Of a stretch of DNA of 64,000 bases, positions 1 through 9,533 are shown piece after piece. The position numbers and the translations under genes are program-made. Source of the DNA: Parundibacterium terreum (GTDB lineage Bacteria; Pseudomonadota; Gammaproteobacteria; Burkholderiales; Burkholderiaceae_D); NCBI RefSeq assembly GCF_014636315.1, contig NZ_BMED01000005.1, positions 434,001 to 498,000 on the forward strand, in the 5' to 3' direction. The notes under the pieces are model-generated. The model searched no databases, was not told where the DNA came from, and was given only the letters and a program-made list of their open reading frames with translations. Within the stretch, counting starts at the first letter, position 1. The number at the start of each line of letters is the position of its first letter.

Positions 1-2
1 TC

Positions 3-953
3 ACTAGTATCGTTGATCGAGGTGGCCGGGTTGTCGCTCGCTCGGTTGATATCGAGCGTTATATCGGAACCGAGATCAATCCGCAAGCAATGAAGTTGAT
101 GCTAAATAAGTCCGAAGCGGCCTTTGAAACACAGGCATTTGACGGTACGCCGATGTTGGCGGTAATGGTACGCGCAGCAAATTCCGGCTGGACTGTGGCG
201 ATAGGCATTCCTTTGAATCAGCTGAAAGTCGACATGTGGCGCAAGCTGTGGTCACTAGTCCTGGCCACAGTGGTGATTTTAGGCGTTGGCTTGCTGTTTG
301 CTTGGAAAATAGGCACTAAGATACGTAATTCGATGCGCGGGTTGATTGAGCCTGCGCTAGCCTTAGGGAGCGGCAAGCCAGTGAAATTCGTGTCAAATGG
401 TGTACGTGAGGCCGACGAAGTGAGCGAGGCTTTGGTTAATGCATGGGACATGCTTCAGCACGCTCAGTATCAAGCCACGCATGATGTCCTGACCGGCATC
501 GGCAACCGTGCCATGTTTCATGCTTTCCTGGAGCGGGAGCTGGCCGCAGCTGATCGCGCTCACGGTACGTTATCGGTGCTGTATCTCGATCTCGACAATT
601 TCAAACCTATTAACGATACTTACGGCCATGCGATCGGAGACAAACTGCTGATCGAAGCTTCCCTGCGCCTTACGTCGCAATTAAGGAAATCAGACATTGC
701 CGCGCGGCTTGGCGGTGACGAATTTGCGATTGTGCTGTCAGGCGGCATAGATGAAACCGCTTTTGTGGCCGAGAAACTAAGCAGACTGATGTCCCAACCC
801 TACCTGATTGAAGGGAATGAGCTGTTTGCCGAGGCAAGCATAGGGACTGCCACTTATCCAGAGTGCGGCCGCAGCATTGACAGTTTGCTTGCCGCGGCCG
901 ACAAAGCGATGTACCGCGCAAAAACCATGCGCAAAAAAGCTAGAAAATCTTAA
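3..953 (+). CDS. Membrane diguanylate cyclase (GGDEF), 5' end outside window
   Basis: The reading frame is open to the window edge, so the N-terminus is missing. The visible part starts in what looks like the end of a periplasmic dCache-type sensor domain (VDRGGRVVARS, then SGWTVAIGIP), followed by one transmembrane helix (about 237-320) and a complete GGDEF domain. The catalytic GGDEF signature is intact at 711-725. An RxxD motif (RKSD) lies five residues before it, which is the product-inhibition I-site of the family. The protein should therefore make c-di-GMP at the inner membrane in response to an external signal and be feedback-inhibited. No EAL domain follows; the gene stops shortly after the GGDEF domain. 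The ligand cannot be told from this fragment. Confidence 0.92.
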   Translation, partial: TSIVDRGGRVVARSVDIERYIGTEINPQAMKLMLNKSEAAFETQAFDGTPMLAVMVRAANSGWTVAIGIPLNQLKVDMWRKLWSLVLATVVILGVGLLFAWKIGTKIRNSMRGLIEPALALGSGKPVKFVSNGVREADEVSEALVNAWDMLQHAQYQATHDVLTGIGNRAMFHAFLERELAAADRAHGTLSVLYLDLDNFKPINDTYGHAIGDKLLIEASLRLTSQLRKSDIAARLGGDEFAIVLSGGIDETAFVAEKLSRLMSQPYLIEGNELFAEASIGTATYPECGRSIDSLLAAADKAMYRAKTMRKKARKS

Positions 954-989
954 GTAGATTTTTCTTTCTGCGTCAATGGTCTGACCGGC

Positions 990-1313
990 AATCAGATGTG
1001 TGGTCGGCAGTCCTATTGCAATTCAGTCAGCGTGTTTATAAGGCCGGACCCATTCCGATCGAAAAACCGTCAATATTCCTACTGCTGCACAGTTCCGATG
1101 CACGATATGTCAGACGACACGCGCGACTTGGTGTGCGGAGCCTTCATGGGCCTGAAGTGCATCTATCGAGCCGGCTACAAATACAAGAAGGTGGCCGTTA
1201 TGCTGATGAGCCTCTCAACCGAGCGTGCTAGACAGGGTACTTTGTTTGAGGAAGCCAGTGAATTGGCGAGTCTGTTCCGAATTAATGCGCTGCGCGTTGT
1301 GGGAGCTGGCTAG
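990..1313 (+). pseudogene. umuC remnant (C-terminal part of a Y-family polymerase)
   Basis: This frame encodes a stretch that looks like the UmuC little-finger/C-terminal region: SYCNSVSVFIRPDPFR, then DDTRDLVCGAFMGLKCIYRAGYKYKK, then VAVMLMSL and RQGTLFEE. Intact UmuC is about 420 residues; only about 105 remain. The palm and finger domains with the catalytic carboxylates are absent, and the region begins right after the stop of the upstream cyclase. The end (ASLFRINALRVVGAG) looks like a shortened form of the usual UmuC C-terminus. It overlaps the 3' end of the convergent tetR gene by 32 bp. No umuD is visible. I read it as a decayed fragment; the family call rests on motif recall, not a search. 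Confidence 0.72.
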
Positions 1314-1914
1314 CTGGCTGATCATGCAAGGTATCTTCTACACTATTTTGCTGGCCTGAGGTCTTTCCCAGCCATGCCAGCGTATCCGCCAGCAGCCGGT
1401 CGGATAATTCCGGGTCGTCGACTATCCTTGCCAGCATGGCGGCGCCTATCATTGTTGCCCAACTGCCGGTAGCGGCCTGCCTGCGTTCTTCTGCGTCGTT
1501 GCCGGGCATACCCTTGCTGAATATGTCGATACGGCTGCGGACATTCGCGGTCATTGCGTGCCGTGCCTCTACCGATGCGCGCGCAGCTTCCGTGCCCAGG
1601 GTGGAGTACAGGCAGGCTGTGGCGCGCTCGTCGCGCTGCTTTGCGCTCAGGTAGATCTCGGCGAAATCCATCATCCGTTCGGGCAGGGCGCTTTCCCTCG
1701 TTCCATCTCCCGGCATCAGCACATGGGCAAAGGTCTGGGCGATCAGGTCTTCCTTCGATGTGAAATGGCCATAGAACGCGCCATGCGTCAGGTCTGCTGC
1801 ATGCATGATTTCCGCCACGGTCACGCCGTCAAAGCCGCGTTCGCGAAATAGACACGCGGCGGCTTCCAGTATGCGCGTGCGATTGATGGCTACTTGTTCA
1901 CGGCTGATTTTCAT
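1282..1914 (-). CDS. TetR/AcrR family transcriptional regulator
   Basis: 210 residues. The N-terminal helix-turn-helix is typical of TetR proteins (TRILEAAACLFRERGFDGVT, then AEIMHAADLTHGAFYGHF, then SKEDL, about residues 13-58). The C-terminal ligand domain is diverse, as usual. The start is supported by AAGGAG five bases upstream of the ATG. It is divergent from the SDR gene at 2050, and a perfect 14-bp palindrome lies between them, so local repression of the SDR and/or itself is the simplest inference. The ligand is unknown. The 3' end overlaps the umuC remnant. Confidence 0.9.
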   Translation of the reverse strand: MKISREQVAINRTRILEAAACLFRERGFDGVTVAEIMHAADLTHGAFYGHFTSKEDLIAQTFAHVLMPGDGTRESALPERMMDFAEIYLSAKQRDERATACLYSTLGTEAARASVEARHAMTANVRSRIDIFSKGMPGNDAEERRQAATGSWATMIGAAMLARIVDDPELSDRLLADTLAWLGKTSGQQNSVEDTLHDQPASQLPQRAAH

Positions 1915-1984
1915 CGTGACTCCTTCATTACCTCTTTTAATCGATGCTTGACATTATACCTGATCGCCATCATGATTATTAATG

Positions 1985-1998
1985 CTGATGATCATCAG
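1985..1998. promoter_or_regulatory. Perfect 14-bp palindrome, candidate TetR operator
   Basis: CTGATGATCATCAG reads the same on both strands and lies between the divergent tetR (start 1914) and SDR (start 2050) genes. TetR-family repressors bind such inverted repeats. A TTGACA hexamer lies upstream at 1948-1953, but no well-placed -10 goes with it. Binding is inference. Confidence 0.4.
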
Positions 1999-2049
1999 GA
2001 ATAAAAAGGCGAGCATTTCTTTCATTTATATACATTATTGAGGTTGCAC

Positions 2050-2841
2050 ATGAGTAATAACACTAAAGCTACTGCGCTGATTACCGGCGCCTCCACAGGT
2101 ATAGGCGCGGTCTATGCGGATCGCTTTGCGCGTCGCGGATACGACCTGGTGCTGGTGGCGCGCGACCAGGCCCGCATGGAAACCCTGGCTGCACGCTTGC
2201 GTGCGGAAACCGGGGTCAAGGTCGATATCATTGCCGCCGATCTGACCTCAACCGCCGACCTGGGAAAAGTGGAGGCTCGCTTGCGCGATGACGCCGCTAT
2301 CAGCGTGCTGGTAAACAACGCCGGTGCAGCAAATCCAGGTGGCTTTGAAGTGGGCGACGTAGAAGCCCAGGACCGCCTGATACGCCTGAATGTCACTGCG
2401 GTGACGCGGCTCAGCGCTGCGGTGATCCCGCGTTTCCTGGCGGGCGGCAAGGGCGCCATTGTCAATATCGCATCCGTTGTGGCGCTGGCGCCTGAATTCC
2501 CGCTGGGTATGTATGGCGCGACCAAGGCTTATGTACTGGCTTATTCGCAGGCTTTGCATGCAGAACTGGGTGCGCGTGGCATTTATGTGCAGGCAGTGCT
2601 GCCTGCGGCTACCCGCACCGAGATCTGGGAGCGTTCAGGCCGCGATGTGAATGCTATGCAGGGCGTGATGGATGTCGCAGAAATGGTGGATGCCGCACTG
2701 GTCGGTTTTGATCGCCGTGAGCTGGTGACGATACCTTCATTGCCGGATGCTGCACAGTGGGATGCCTATGCGGCTGCCCGCGTGGCAATGTTGCCGAATT
2801 TTGCGCAGGAGCATGCGGCTGAACGTTACAAAGCCTCTTAA
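2050..2841 (+). CDS. SDR family NAD(P)-dependent oxidoreductase
   Basis: 263 residues of the classical short-chain dehydrogenase fold. Seen: cofactor loop GASTGIG near residue 14, NNAG, the catalytic serine in NIASVVAL, and the YGATK active-site Tyr/Lys pair. An in-frame TTG lies 12 bases upstream, but the ATG at 2050 has a Shine-Dalgarno (TGAGG) about seven bases before it and fits the family N-terminus. Substrate unknown. The gene faces the TetR regulator across a palindrome, the common arrangement of an inducible small-molecule reductase with its repressor. Confidence 0.9.
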   Translation: MSNNTKATALITGASTGIGAVYADRFARRGYDLVLVARDQARMETLAARLRAETGVKVDIIAADLTSTADLGKVEARLRDDAAISVLVNNAGAANPGGFEVGDVEAQDRLIRLNVTAVTRLSAAVIPRFLAGGKGAIVNIASVVALAPEFPLGMYGATKAYVLAYSQALHAELGARGIYVQAVLPAATRTEIWERSGRDVNAMQGVMDVAEMVDAALVGFDRRELVTIPSLPDAAQWDAYAAARVAMLPNFAQEHAAERYKAS

Positions 2842-3354
2842 AACCGGTGGAGGGTTCGCGAAGTTGCGGTATTTCGGCGCGAACCTGGTATTTCGGGCTT
2901 GTTTTGTTAATGCATGCTTGCGTTGATGCCGGCATTCCCATAGCCGCGTAGCTATGGGGCAGGGGTGCATGCAGCGTTTGACAGAGGTGCAAGCTCCTCC
3001 TGAATATGTGTAATGCATGAATATTCCATTGCGTATGCCCAGGCTTTTTTAGTCGCCTGCAGCCGGGGACTGACGAGTGGGGGACATTGCTGTATACTTG
3101 CGTCAGTTGATCATCCAGCTGTGGCGACGCCTCCTGATATCCGTTCAGACTCACCCTTCCATTTTCCGCGCCGGCGAGAACGCCCCGGCCAGGCGAAAAT
3201 GATGATAAAACACCATGCAGTTTGAAGACCGGCCGTGCTTTCATGTTCCCACGCAGGCCGGAAAGCTGATTGATTTTTAAGCAAAACAAAGTAAATAAAC
3301 AAGAGTTCGGAAGTGCTGCCAGGTTTGCCGGGTGCTTCCTCGTTGGGGTATGTA
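2842..3354. other. Intergenic region between SDR and queE
   Basis: About 510 bases with no convincing gene; the open frames here lack family features and ribosome sites. It holds a perfect 8-bp-stem hairpin at 2937-2958 (CCCATAGC/GCTATGGG, 6-base loop, no U-run) flanked by two copies of TGCATGC. The 9-mer TAATGCATG occurs before and after it. A promoter-like pair lies at 3070-3098. No preQ1 aptamer was recognised ahead of the queuosine gene. Confidence 0.5.
3070..3098 (+). promoter_or_regulatory. Candidate sigma-70 promoter for queE-queD-tadA
   Basis: CTGACG (3070-3075) and TATACT (3093-3098) are separated by 17 bases, matching the housekeeping -35 (4/6) and -10 (5/6) hexamers. It lies about 255 bases before queE, so the leader would be long. 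Pattern match only. Confidence 0.3.
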
Positions 3355-3990
3355 GTGACTTATAGCATTAAAGAGATTTTTTATACTTTGCAGGGCGAGG
3401 GCAATCATGCCGGGCGCCCGGCTGTGTTTTGCCGTTTTTCCGGCTGCAATCTATGGACAGGCCGGGAAGCCGACAGGTCCACCGCGGTTTGCCAGTTTTG
3501 CGATACCGACTTTGTCGGCACCGATGGCGAGCGCGGCGGCAAGTTCAAGGACAGCGATGCGCTGGCGGCGGTGATTGACAGCTTATGGCCGGATACCTAT
3601 GCCGCCAGCAAGTATGTTGTGTTTACAGGCGGCGAGCCTTTGCTGCAATTGGATGCCGCGCTGATCGACAGCATGCACAAGGCTGGGTTTGAAATCGCTA
3701 TCGAAACCAATGGTACCTTGCCGGTACCGGATGGTGTGGACTGGATCTGCGTCAGCCCCAAGATGGGTTCCGAATTGGTCGTGCGCAAGGGCAGTGAGCT
3801 GAAGGTCGTGATCCCTCAGTTCAAGCAAGTGTTGCGCGACTATGAGTCGCTGGATTTTGAACACTTCTTCGTGCAGGCGATGGATGGCCCGGATCTGCAA
3901 AAAAATCTGCAGCTCGCGATTGAACATTGCAAGCAGAATCCGAAATGGAAGCTGAGCCTGCAGACGCACAAGCTGCTGCAAATTCCCTGA
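3355..3990 (+). CDS. queE: 7-carboxy-7-deazaguanine synthase (radical SAM)
   Basis: QueE converts 6-carboxytetrahydropterin to 7-carboxy-7-deazaguanine, the second dedicated step of preQ0/queuosine synthesis. The family N-terminus is at the GTG at 3355 (TYSIKEIFYTLQGEG), with GGGG about seven bases before it; the frame stays open to a GTG at 3313, but that adds an unconserved extension. The three cluster cysteines (about C31, C46, C49 from this start) form a CX14CX2C loop rather than the usual CX3CX2C, as known for Burkholderia-type QueE. A GGEPLL motif for SAM binding follows. queD is immediately downstream. Confidence 0.95.
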   Translation: MTYSIKEIFYTLQGEGNHAGRPAVFCRFSGCNLWTGREADRSTAVCQFCDTDFVGTDGERGGKFKDSDALAAVIDSLWPDTYAASKYVVFTGGEPLLQLDAALIDSMHKAGFEIAIETNGTLPVPDGVDWICVSPKMGSELVVRKGSELKVVIPQFKQVLRDYESLDFEHFFVQAMDGPDLQKNLQLAIEHCKQNPKWKLSLQTHKLLQIP

Positions 3991-4045
3991 TCTTCTGCCG
4001 GTATGCCCGGCTGCTTTTTTACTCTCTTTTTTGGCTTTACCCCAG

Positions 4046-5006
<961 letters not shown>

Positions 5007-5051
5007 CCTATAATTTCCGTTGAATATTTAAACAGTCAATGGAAACAGATT

Positions 5052-5960
5052 TTGAATTCTCCTCTCGGTATTGCCATCTTCGCCCCCAGCAGCGGCCCCT
5101 TGGACGACAGCGTCATACAACGCGGCCTGCTCAAGTTGGAAGAGCTGGGTTTTTCAGTCCATAACTACTATCAGCCTGAACAACGGTACCAGCGTTTTGG
5201 CGCCAGCGACGCGCAACGCGCTGCGCAGATCCATATGGCGGCAGAGAATCCTGATGTGCAGATCGTGATGGCGCTGCGCGGCGGCTATGGCTTGAGCCGT
5301 TTGCTGCCTGAGCTGGATTTTCAGCGCCTGGCCGAAAGCGGCAAATGCTTTGTCGGCCATAGCGATTTCACCGCTTTCCAGCTTGCCTTACTGGCCAAGA
5401 CTGGCAGCGCCAGTTTTACCGGGCCTATGCTATGCGATGATTTTACCCGCACGGAAACCAGCGATTTCACGATAGATAGTTTCCTCAACAGCCTGCGCGC
5501 GGACCGGCATGCGGTCAGCTTTTCGTCTGCAGGTGGCCTGGATATCAAGGTCACCGGAAAACTATGGGGTAGCAACCTGGCCATGCTGACGCATCTGATT
5601 GGTACGCCTTACTTCCCTGATGTGGAAGGCGGCATTCTGTTTGTAGAAGATATTGCTGAACACCCTTACCGGGTAGAGCGCATGATGCTGCAATTGCACT
5701 ACGCAGGGATATTGCAAAAGCAAAAGGCCATCGTATTCGGCGATTTTTCCGGTTATCAGTTGGGCGCGAATGACAACGGCTATAACTTTGACGAGATGCT
5801 GCGCTACCTGCGCGCGACCATCCCCGTTCCCATGCTGACTGGCTTGCCGTTTGGCCATATCAAAGACAAGGCGACGCTGGTTTTTGGCGCCGATGCAGAA
5901 TTGAGCTGCGTTGACGGTCAGGCAGAAATAAGGATGCCTGGCTGGCCAGCGCTGAAGTAA
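5052..5960 (+). CDS. ldcA: LD-carboxypeptidase (muramoyltetrapeptide carboxypeptidase)
   Basis: 302 residues, S66 peptidase family, cytoplasmic (no signal peptide). LdcA removes the terminal D-Ala from recycled murein tetrapeptides. Seen: ALRGGYG near residue 75, the nucleophile S104 in GHSDFTA, the acidic segment FVEDIAEHPYRVERM, and the His of GLPFGHIKDK. The start is a TTG at 5052 with GGAAA about seven bases upstream; no ATG fits the conserved N-terminus. It follows tadA by 45 bases and ends before a strong terminator. A second, exported paralogue lies at 28732. Confidence 0.9.
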   Translation: MNSPLGIAIFAPSSGPLDDSVIQRGLLKLEELGFSVHNYYQPEQRYQRFGASDAQRAAQIHMAAENPDVQIVMALRGGYGLSRLLPELDFQRLAESGKCFVGHSDFTAFQLALLAKTGSASFTGPMLCDDFTRTETSDFTIDSFLNSLRADRHAVSFSSAGGLDIKVTGKLWGSNLAMLTHLIGTPYFPDVEGGILFVEDIAEHPYRVERMMLQLHYAGILQKQKAIVFGDFSGYQLGANDNGYNFDEMLRYLRATIPVPMLTGLPFGHIKDKATLVFGADAELSCVDGQAEIRMPGWPALK

Positions 5961-5990
5961 AGCGAACGCCTAGCTTTTAGCTGGTACATA

Positions 5991-6018
5991 AAAAACCGCC
6001 GGACTTCGGCGGTTTTTT
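5991..6018 (+). terminator. Rho-independent terminator after ldcA
   Basis: CCGCCG/CGGCGG stem with a five-base loop, extended by A:T pairs, followed by six T. An A-run on the 5' side also makes it usable on the minus strand for the convergent transporter gene. Confidence 0.9.
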
Positions 6019-6025
6019 GTTTTGC

Positions 6026-6049
6026 CGGGACACCGTTGCCGGTGTCCCG
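6026..6049 (-). terminator. Second hairpin between convergent genes
   Basis: A perfect 10-bp stem CGGGACACCG/CGGTGTCCCG with a TTGC loop, 20 bases past the transporter stop. No U-run follows directly on either strand, so it probably works with the neighbouring terminator or protects the 3' end of the transporter mRNA. Confidence 0.5.
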
Positions 6050-6069
6050 TTTGCTTCTATCTAGCTGAA

Positions 6070-7752
6070 TCAGTCGGCAGCGTAGATGTTGTTGTCCTTG
6101 GTTTCAGGAACGAACAGCATACCGATGACAAAGGTGGCTGCAGCAATGATGATTGGGTACCACAGGCCGTAGTAGATATCGCCCTTGTACGCTACCAGTG
6201 CAAATGCTGTGGTTGGCAGCAAGCCGCCGAACCAGCCGTTACCGATATGGTAAGGCAGGGACATGGATGTGTAGCGGATACGGGTTGGGAACATTTCCAC
6301 CAGCATCGCTGCAATCGGACCATACACCATGGTGACATAGATCACCAGGATCAGCAGCAGTACAAACACCATAGGTTTGTTGATCTGTGCTGGATCCGCC
6401 TTGGCTGGATAGCCTGCAGCCTTGATCGCATCGCCCATTTCTTTCTTGAATGCCTTATCCTTGGCTGCAGCATCATCCTTGGACAAACCGCTGGCATCGT
6501 AACCCTGAATCACTTTTTCGCCGATCTTGATCGACGCTACCGAGCCAGCAGCAGCAGGTTCACTCGTGTAAGCGACTGATGCATTTGCCAGTACGGTACG
6601 GGCAATATCGCAGGAAGAAGTGAATTTCTTGGTACCGGTCGGGTTGAACAGGAACTGGCATTTTGCCGGATCTGCTGTCACTACCACTGGCGAGCTTTTG
6701 ATCGCAGCTTCCAGAGCAGGATTGGCATAGTGGGTCAATGCACCAAAGATAGGGAAGTAAGTGACGGCAGCGATCAGGCAGCCTGCCATGATGATAGGTT
6801 TGCGGCCAATTTTATCGGACAGCGAGCCGAATATGATGAAGAAAGGCGTGCCTACCAGCAGTGCTGCAGCGATCAGGATATTGGCCATTGCGCCATCTAC
6901 CTTCAGCGTTTGCTGCAGGAAGAACAGTGCGTAGAACTGGCCTGTGTACCAGACCACGGCTTGGCCGGCGGTCAGGCCGATCAGCGCCAGGATCACGATT
7001 TTCAGGTTTTTCCATTTGGCGAAAGCTTCTGTCAGCGGTGCCTTGGATGTCTTGCCTTCGGCCTTCATTTTAGCGAAGGCAGGGGATTCATTCATGGAAA
7101 GACGGATCCAGACCGATACTGCCAGCAGGAAGACGGAAACCAGGAAAGGAACGCGCCAGCCCCAGTCTGCAAAGGCTTCTTCGCCTATCGCTTCGCGTGT
7201 GCCGAGAATGACGATCAGCGACAGGAACAAGCCCAGCGTTGCCGTAGTCTGTATCCAGGCTGTGAATGCGCCGCGCTTGCCATGTGGTGCGTGTTCTGCC
7301 ACATAGGTTGCCGCACCGCCGTATTCACCGCCCAGTGCCAGACCCTGCAGAATACGCAAGGCGATCAGGATAACCGGAGCAGCAAGGCCGATGGTTGCGT
7401 AGTTAGGCAGCAGGCCCACGATGAAGGTGGATGAGCCCATGATCAGGATCGTCACCAGGAAAGTGTATTTGCGGCCTATCATGTCACCCAGGCGGCCGAA
7501 TACCAGCGCGCCGAAAGGACGGACGATGAAGCCGGCTGCAAAGGCCAGTAAGGCAAAAATGAATGCTGTGTTTGGATCGGTGCCGGCAAAGAATTGCTTG
7601 GCAATGATGGATGCGAGGGAGCCGTACAGATAAAAGTCATACCATTCAAAGACGGTGCCTAGTGAGGATGCAAAAATAACCTTGCGTTCCTCCGACGTCA
7701 TGCCGCCTGCGTCGGTCCGTATGCCGCCCGAGGCAATTGGTGCTGTTGCCAT
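6070..7752 (-). CDS. MFS transporter, metabolite:H+ symporter (MHS) type
   Basis: 560 residues, longer than the usual 430-450. The N-terminal half is typical MHS: SSLGTVFEWYDFYLYGSLA, then RPFGALVFGRLGDMIGRK, then QGLALGGEYGGAATYVAEHAP. The C-terminal half has GSLSDKIGRKP and ends PETKDNN. The extra length is a hydrophilic insertion of about 110 residues (about 345-455) between late membrane helices, with two cysteines (AKCQF, SSCDI) that could form a disulfide in the periplasm. The start has AAGGAGA six bases upstream. Likely substrates are carboxylates, but none can be assigned. It is divergent from the acyl-CoA cluster, so co-regulation is possible. Confidence 0.88.
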   Translation of the reverse strand: MATAPIASGGIRTDAGGMTSEERKVIFASSLGTVFEWYDFYLYGSLASIIAKQFFAGTDPNTAFIFALLAFAAGFIVRPFGALVFGRLGDMIGRKYTFLVTILIMGSSTFIVGLLPNYATIGLAAPVILIALRILQGLALGGEYGGAATYVAEHAPHGKRGAFTAWIQTTATLGLFLSLIVILGTREAIGEEAFADWGWRVPFLVSVFLLAVSVWIRLSMNESPAFAKMKAEGKTSKAPLTEAFAKWKNLKIVILALIGLTAGQAVVWYTGQFYALFFLQQTLKVDGAMANILIAAALLVGTPFFIIFGSLSDKIGRKPIIMAGCLIAAVTYFPIFGALTHYANPALEAAIKSSPVVVTADPAKCQFLFNPTGTKKFTSSCDIARTVLANASVAYTSEPAAAGSVASIKIGEKVIQGYDASGLSKDDAAAKDKAFKKEMGDAIKAAGYPAKADPAQINKPMVFVLLLILVIYVTMVYGPIAAMLVEMFPTRIRYTSMSLPYHIGNGWFGGLLPTTAFALVAYKGDIYYGLWYPIIIAAATFVIGMLFVPETKDNNIYAAD

Positions 7753-8195
7753 GCTTGTCTCCTTATAATGTTTTAAAGTATGTGCAAAGAAGGATAACCA
7801 ACAACCAATACCTTCCTTTTTGCGCCATCACAGTCTGCGATGCGAAACTTACATCATGCTGTCTTGAAACTTACAGAAGCTTACAAAAAGTTTAAGGATT
7901 TGCCGGTATGGGGATTTAACATTTGGGCCAAAGAGGTGCCGGAAAGCGCTGCAAAATAAGTTAATATTTTTGCGAACGGTCGTACTAAAAATATGTTATT
8001 CTGATATTCGTCCATGCATGCAAGCAGGTCGAAACTCTGCGGAATTGATGTTCGTTGGTGGTTTTCCCGTGTTGTTTGAGCACGCCTGCAAGTGATCATC
8101 GTTTAGTTTCGCATTTAGTTTGATCATTTAGTCTTAGCGCTTAGTGTTAGTAGAATTTTGTTAATAAATTAAATCAAATCCATTAGGAGACAAAA
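7753..8195. other. Divergent control region between transporter and thiolase cluster
   Basis: About 440 bases without a gene. It holds the transporter Shine-Dalgarno, a promoter/operator candidate at 7970-7997, and an AT-rich leader before the thiolase. Within that leader TTAGT recurs at 8103, 8115, 8128, 8141 and 8147. The thiolase Shine-Dalgarno AGGAGA is close to 8185. No known riboswitch was recognised. Confidence 0.5.
7970..7997 (+). promoter_or_regulatory. Candidate promoter with embedded operator for the acyl-CoA cluster
   Basis: TTGCGA (7970-7975) and TATGTT (7992-7997) are 16 bases apart and can serve as -35 and -10. Between them GAACG-GT-CGTAC (7974-7985) is a near-perfect inverted repeat, one base short of GAACGNNCGTTC. 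A repressor there would block the promoter. TetR-family fatty-acid regulators bind repeats of this general shape; which protein acts here is unknown. Confidence 0.4.
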
Positions 8196-9374
8196 ATGTC
8201 AGATGCAGTCATCGTATCCACCGCACGTACCGGCCTCGCAAAATCCTGGAAGGGTGCTTTTAATATGACGCATGGCGCGACCATGGGCGGCCACGTATTG
8301 AATGCGGCCATTCAACGCGCCAAGATCGAAGCGGGTGAGGTCGAAGACGTCATCATGGGTTGTGCAACACCGGAAGGTGCTACCGGCAGCAACATCGCGC
8401 GCCAGATCGCTCTGCGCGGCGGCTGCCCGGTTACCACGGCGGGCATGACCATCAACCGTTTCTGTTCTTCCGGCCTGCAGACCATTGCAACTGCTGCCCA
8501 GCGCATCATTGCAGGCGAAGGCGATATCTATGCCGCCGGCGGCGTTGAGTCGATTTCCTGCGTGCAGAATGAAGCCAATTCCCACATGATCGTGGAAACC
8601 TGGTTGAAAGAACACAAACCAGAAGTCTACTGGCCTATGCTGCAAACTGCAGAGACCGTAGCGAAGCGTTACAACATCTCGCGCGAGCGCCAGGATGAAT
8701 ACGGCGTGCAAAGCCAGTTGCGCGCTGCAGCAGCGCAGGCTGCCGGCTTGTTCAATGCCGAAATCGTTCCTATGACAACAATCATGGGCGTGGCTGATAA
8801 GGCGACCGGCATGCTGGTCAGCAAGGAAGTAACGATCTCCGCCGACGAAGGCATACGCGCCGATACGACCTATGAAGGCGTTTCGAAAATCCGTACAGCG
8901 GTACCAGGCGGTGTCATTAGTGCAGGCAATGCCAGCCAGTTTTCCGACGGTGCTTCTGTTGCCATCGTGATGAATAGCAAAGTGGCGGAAGCCAAAGGCC
9001 TGCAACCGCTTGGTATCTTCCGCGGTTTTGCGATCGCCGGTTGCGAGCCTGATGAAATGGGTATCGGCCCCGTGTTTGCCATTCCCAAACTGCTGAAAAA
9101 AGCCGGCCTGAAAGTGGAAGATATCGGCTTGTGGGAACTGAATGAAGCCTTTGCCGTGCAGGTATTGTATTGCGCTGACAAACTGGGTATCCCTATGGAT
9201 AAACTGAATGTCAACGGCGGTGCGATTGCCGTCGGCCATCCTTACGGCGTATCGGGTGCACGTCTGACAGGCCATGCACTGATAGAAGGCAAACGCCGCG
9301 GCGCGAAATATGTGGTCGTTACCATGTGTATCGGCGGCGGCCAGGGCGCAGCGGGCTTGTTCGAAGTCGTCTGA
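8196..9374 (+). CDS. Thiolase family protein (acetyl-CoA C-acyltransferase)
   Basis: 392 residues, full thiolase length. The nucleophile is C90 (NRFCSSGLQ); the acid/base residues are H348 ([12 protein letters not shown]) and C378 (CIGGGQGAA). All three active-site residues are present, so it should cleave 3-ketoacyl-CoA or condense acetyl-CoA. First gene of a long plus-strand cluster that also has an acyl-CoA dehydrogenase, SDRs and thioesterases, so beta-oxidation thiolysis is the more likely direction. Strong AGGAGA Shine-Dalgarno. Symbols such as fadA or phaA are not justified from sequence alone. Confidence 0.93.
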   Translation: MSDAVIVSTARTGLAKSWKGAFNMTHGATMGGHVLNAAIQRAKIEAGEVEDVIMGCATPEGATGSNIARQIALRGGCPVTTAGMTINRFCSSGLQTIATAAQRIIAGEGDIYAAGGVESISCVQNEANSHMIVETWLKEHKPEVYWPMLQTAETVAKRYNISRERQDEYGVQSQLRAAAAQAAGLFNAEIVPMTTIMGVADKATGMLVSKEVTISADEGIRADTTYEGVSKIRTAVPGGVISAGNASQFSDGASVAIVMNSKVAEAKGLQPLGIFRGFAIAGCEPDEMGIGPVFAIPKLLKKAGLKVEDIGLWELNEAFAVQVLYCADKLGIPMDKLNVNGGAIAVGHPYGVSGARLTGHALIEGKRRGAKYVVVTMCIGGGQGAAGLFEVV

Positions 9375-9533
9375 TCGCCTGATCAATAGAGAGAAAAACA
9401 GCTTCCGGGCTTAATCCGGAAGTTGCGGCCGGTAGGGAGAGCCATTGTCTCTTTCGTGCCGGTCGCATTTCGGTGCCGCCAATGTGTCAGCACCCTGTGT
9501 CCACTAAACCTCACGCTATTGAGCAGGCTAGCT

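Noticed and set aside
3089-3106. LexA-like box upstream of queE (CTGTATAC...CAG)
   Set aside because: The spacing between CTG and CAG is 11, not 10, and the inner bases do not fit the consensus; queE is not a known SOS gene.
2654-3289. 211-codon minus-strand frame across the SDR 3' end and the intergenic gap
   Set aside because: It overlaps the SDR gene, has no ribosome site and reads as Pro/His/Arg-rich noise.
3241-3354. preQ1 riboswitch before queE
   Set aside because: No compact hairpin plus A-rich tail overlapping the ribosome site was found.
8199-9386. 395-codon open frame antisense to the thiolase
   Set aside because: It is a mirror of a well-supported thiolase, has no ribosome site and no family-like motifs.
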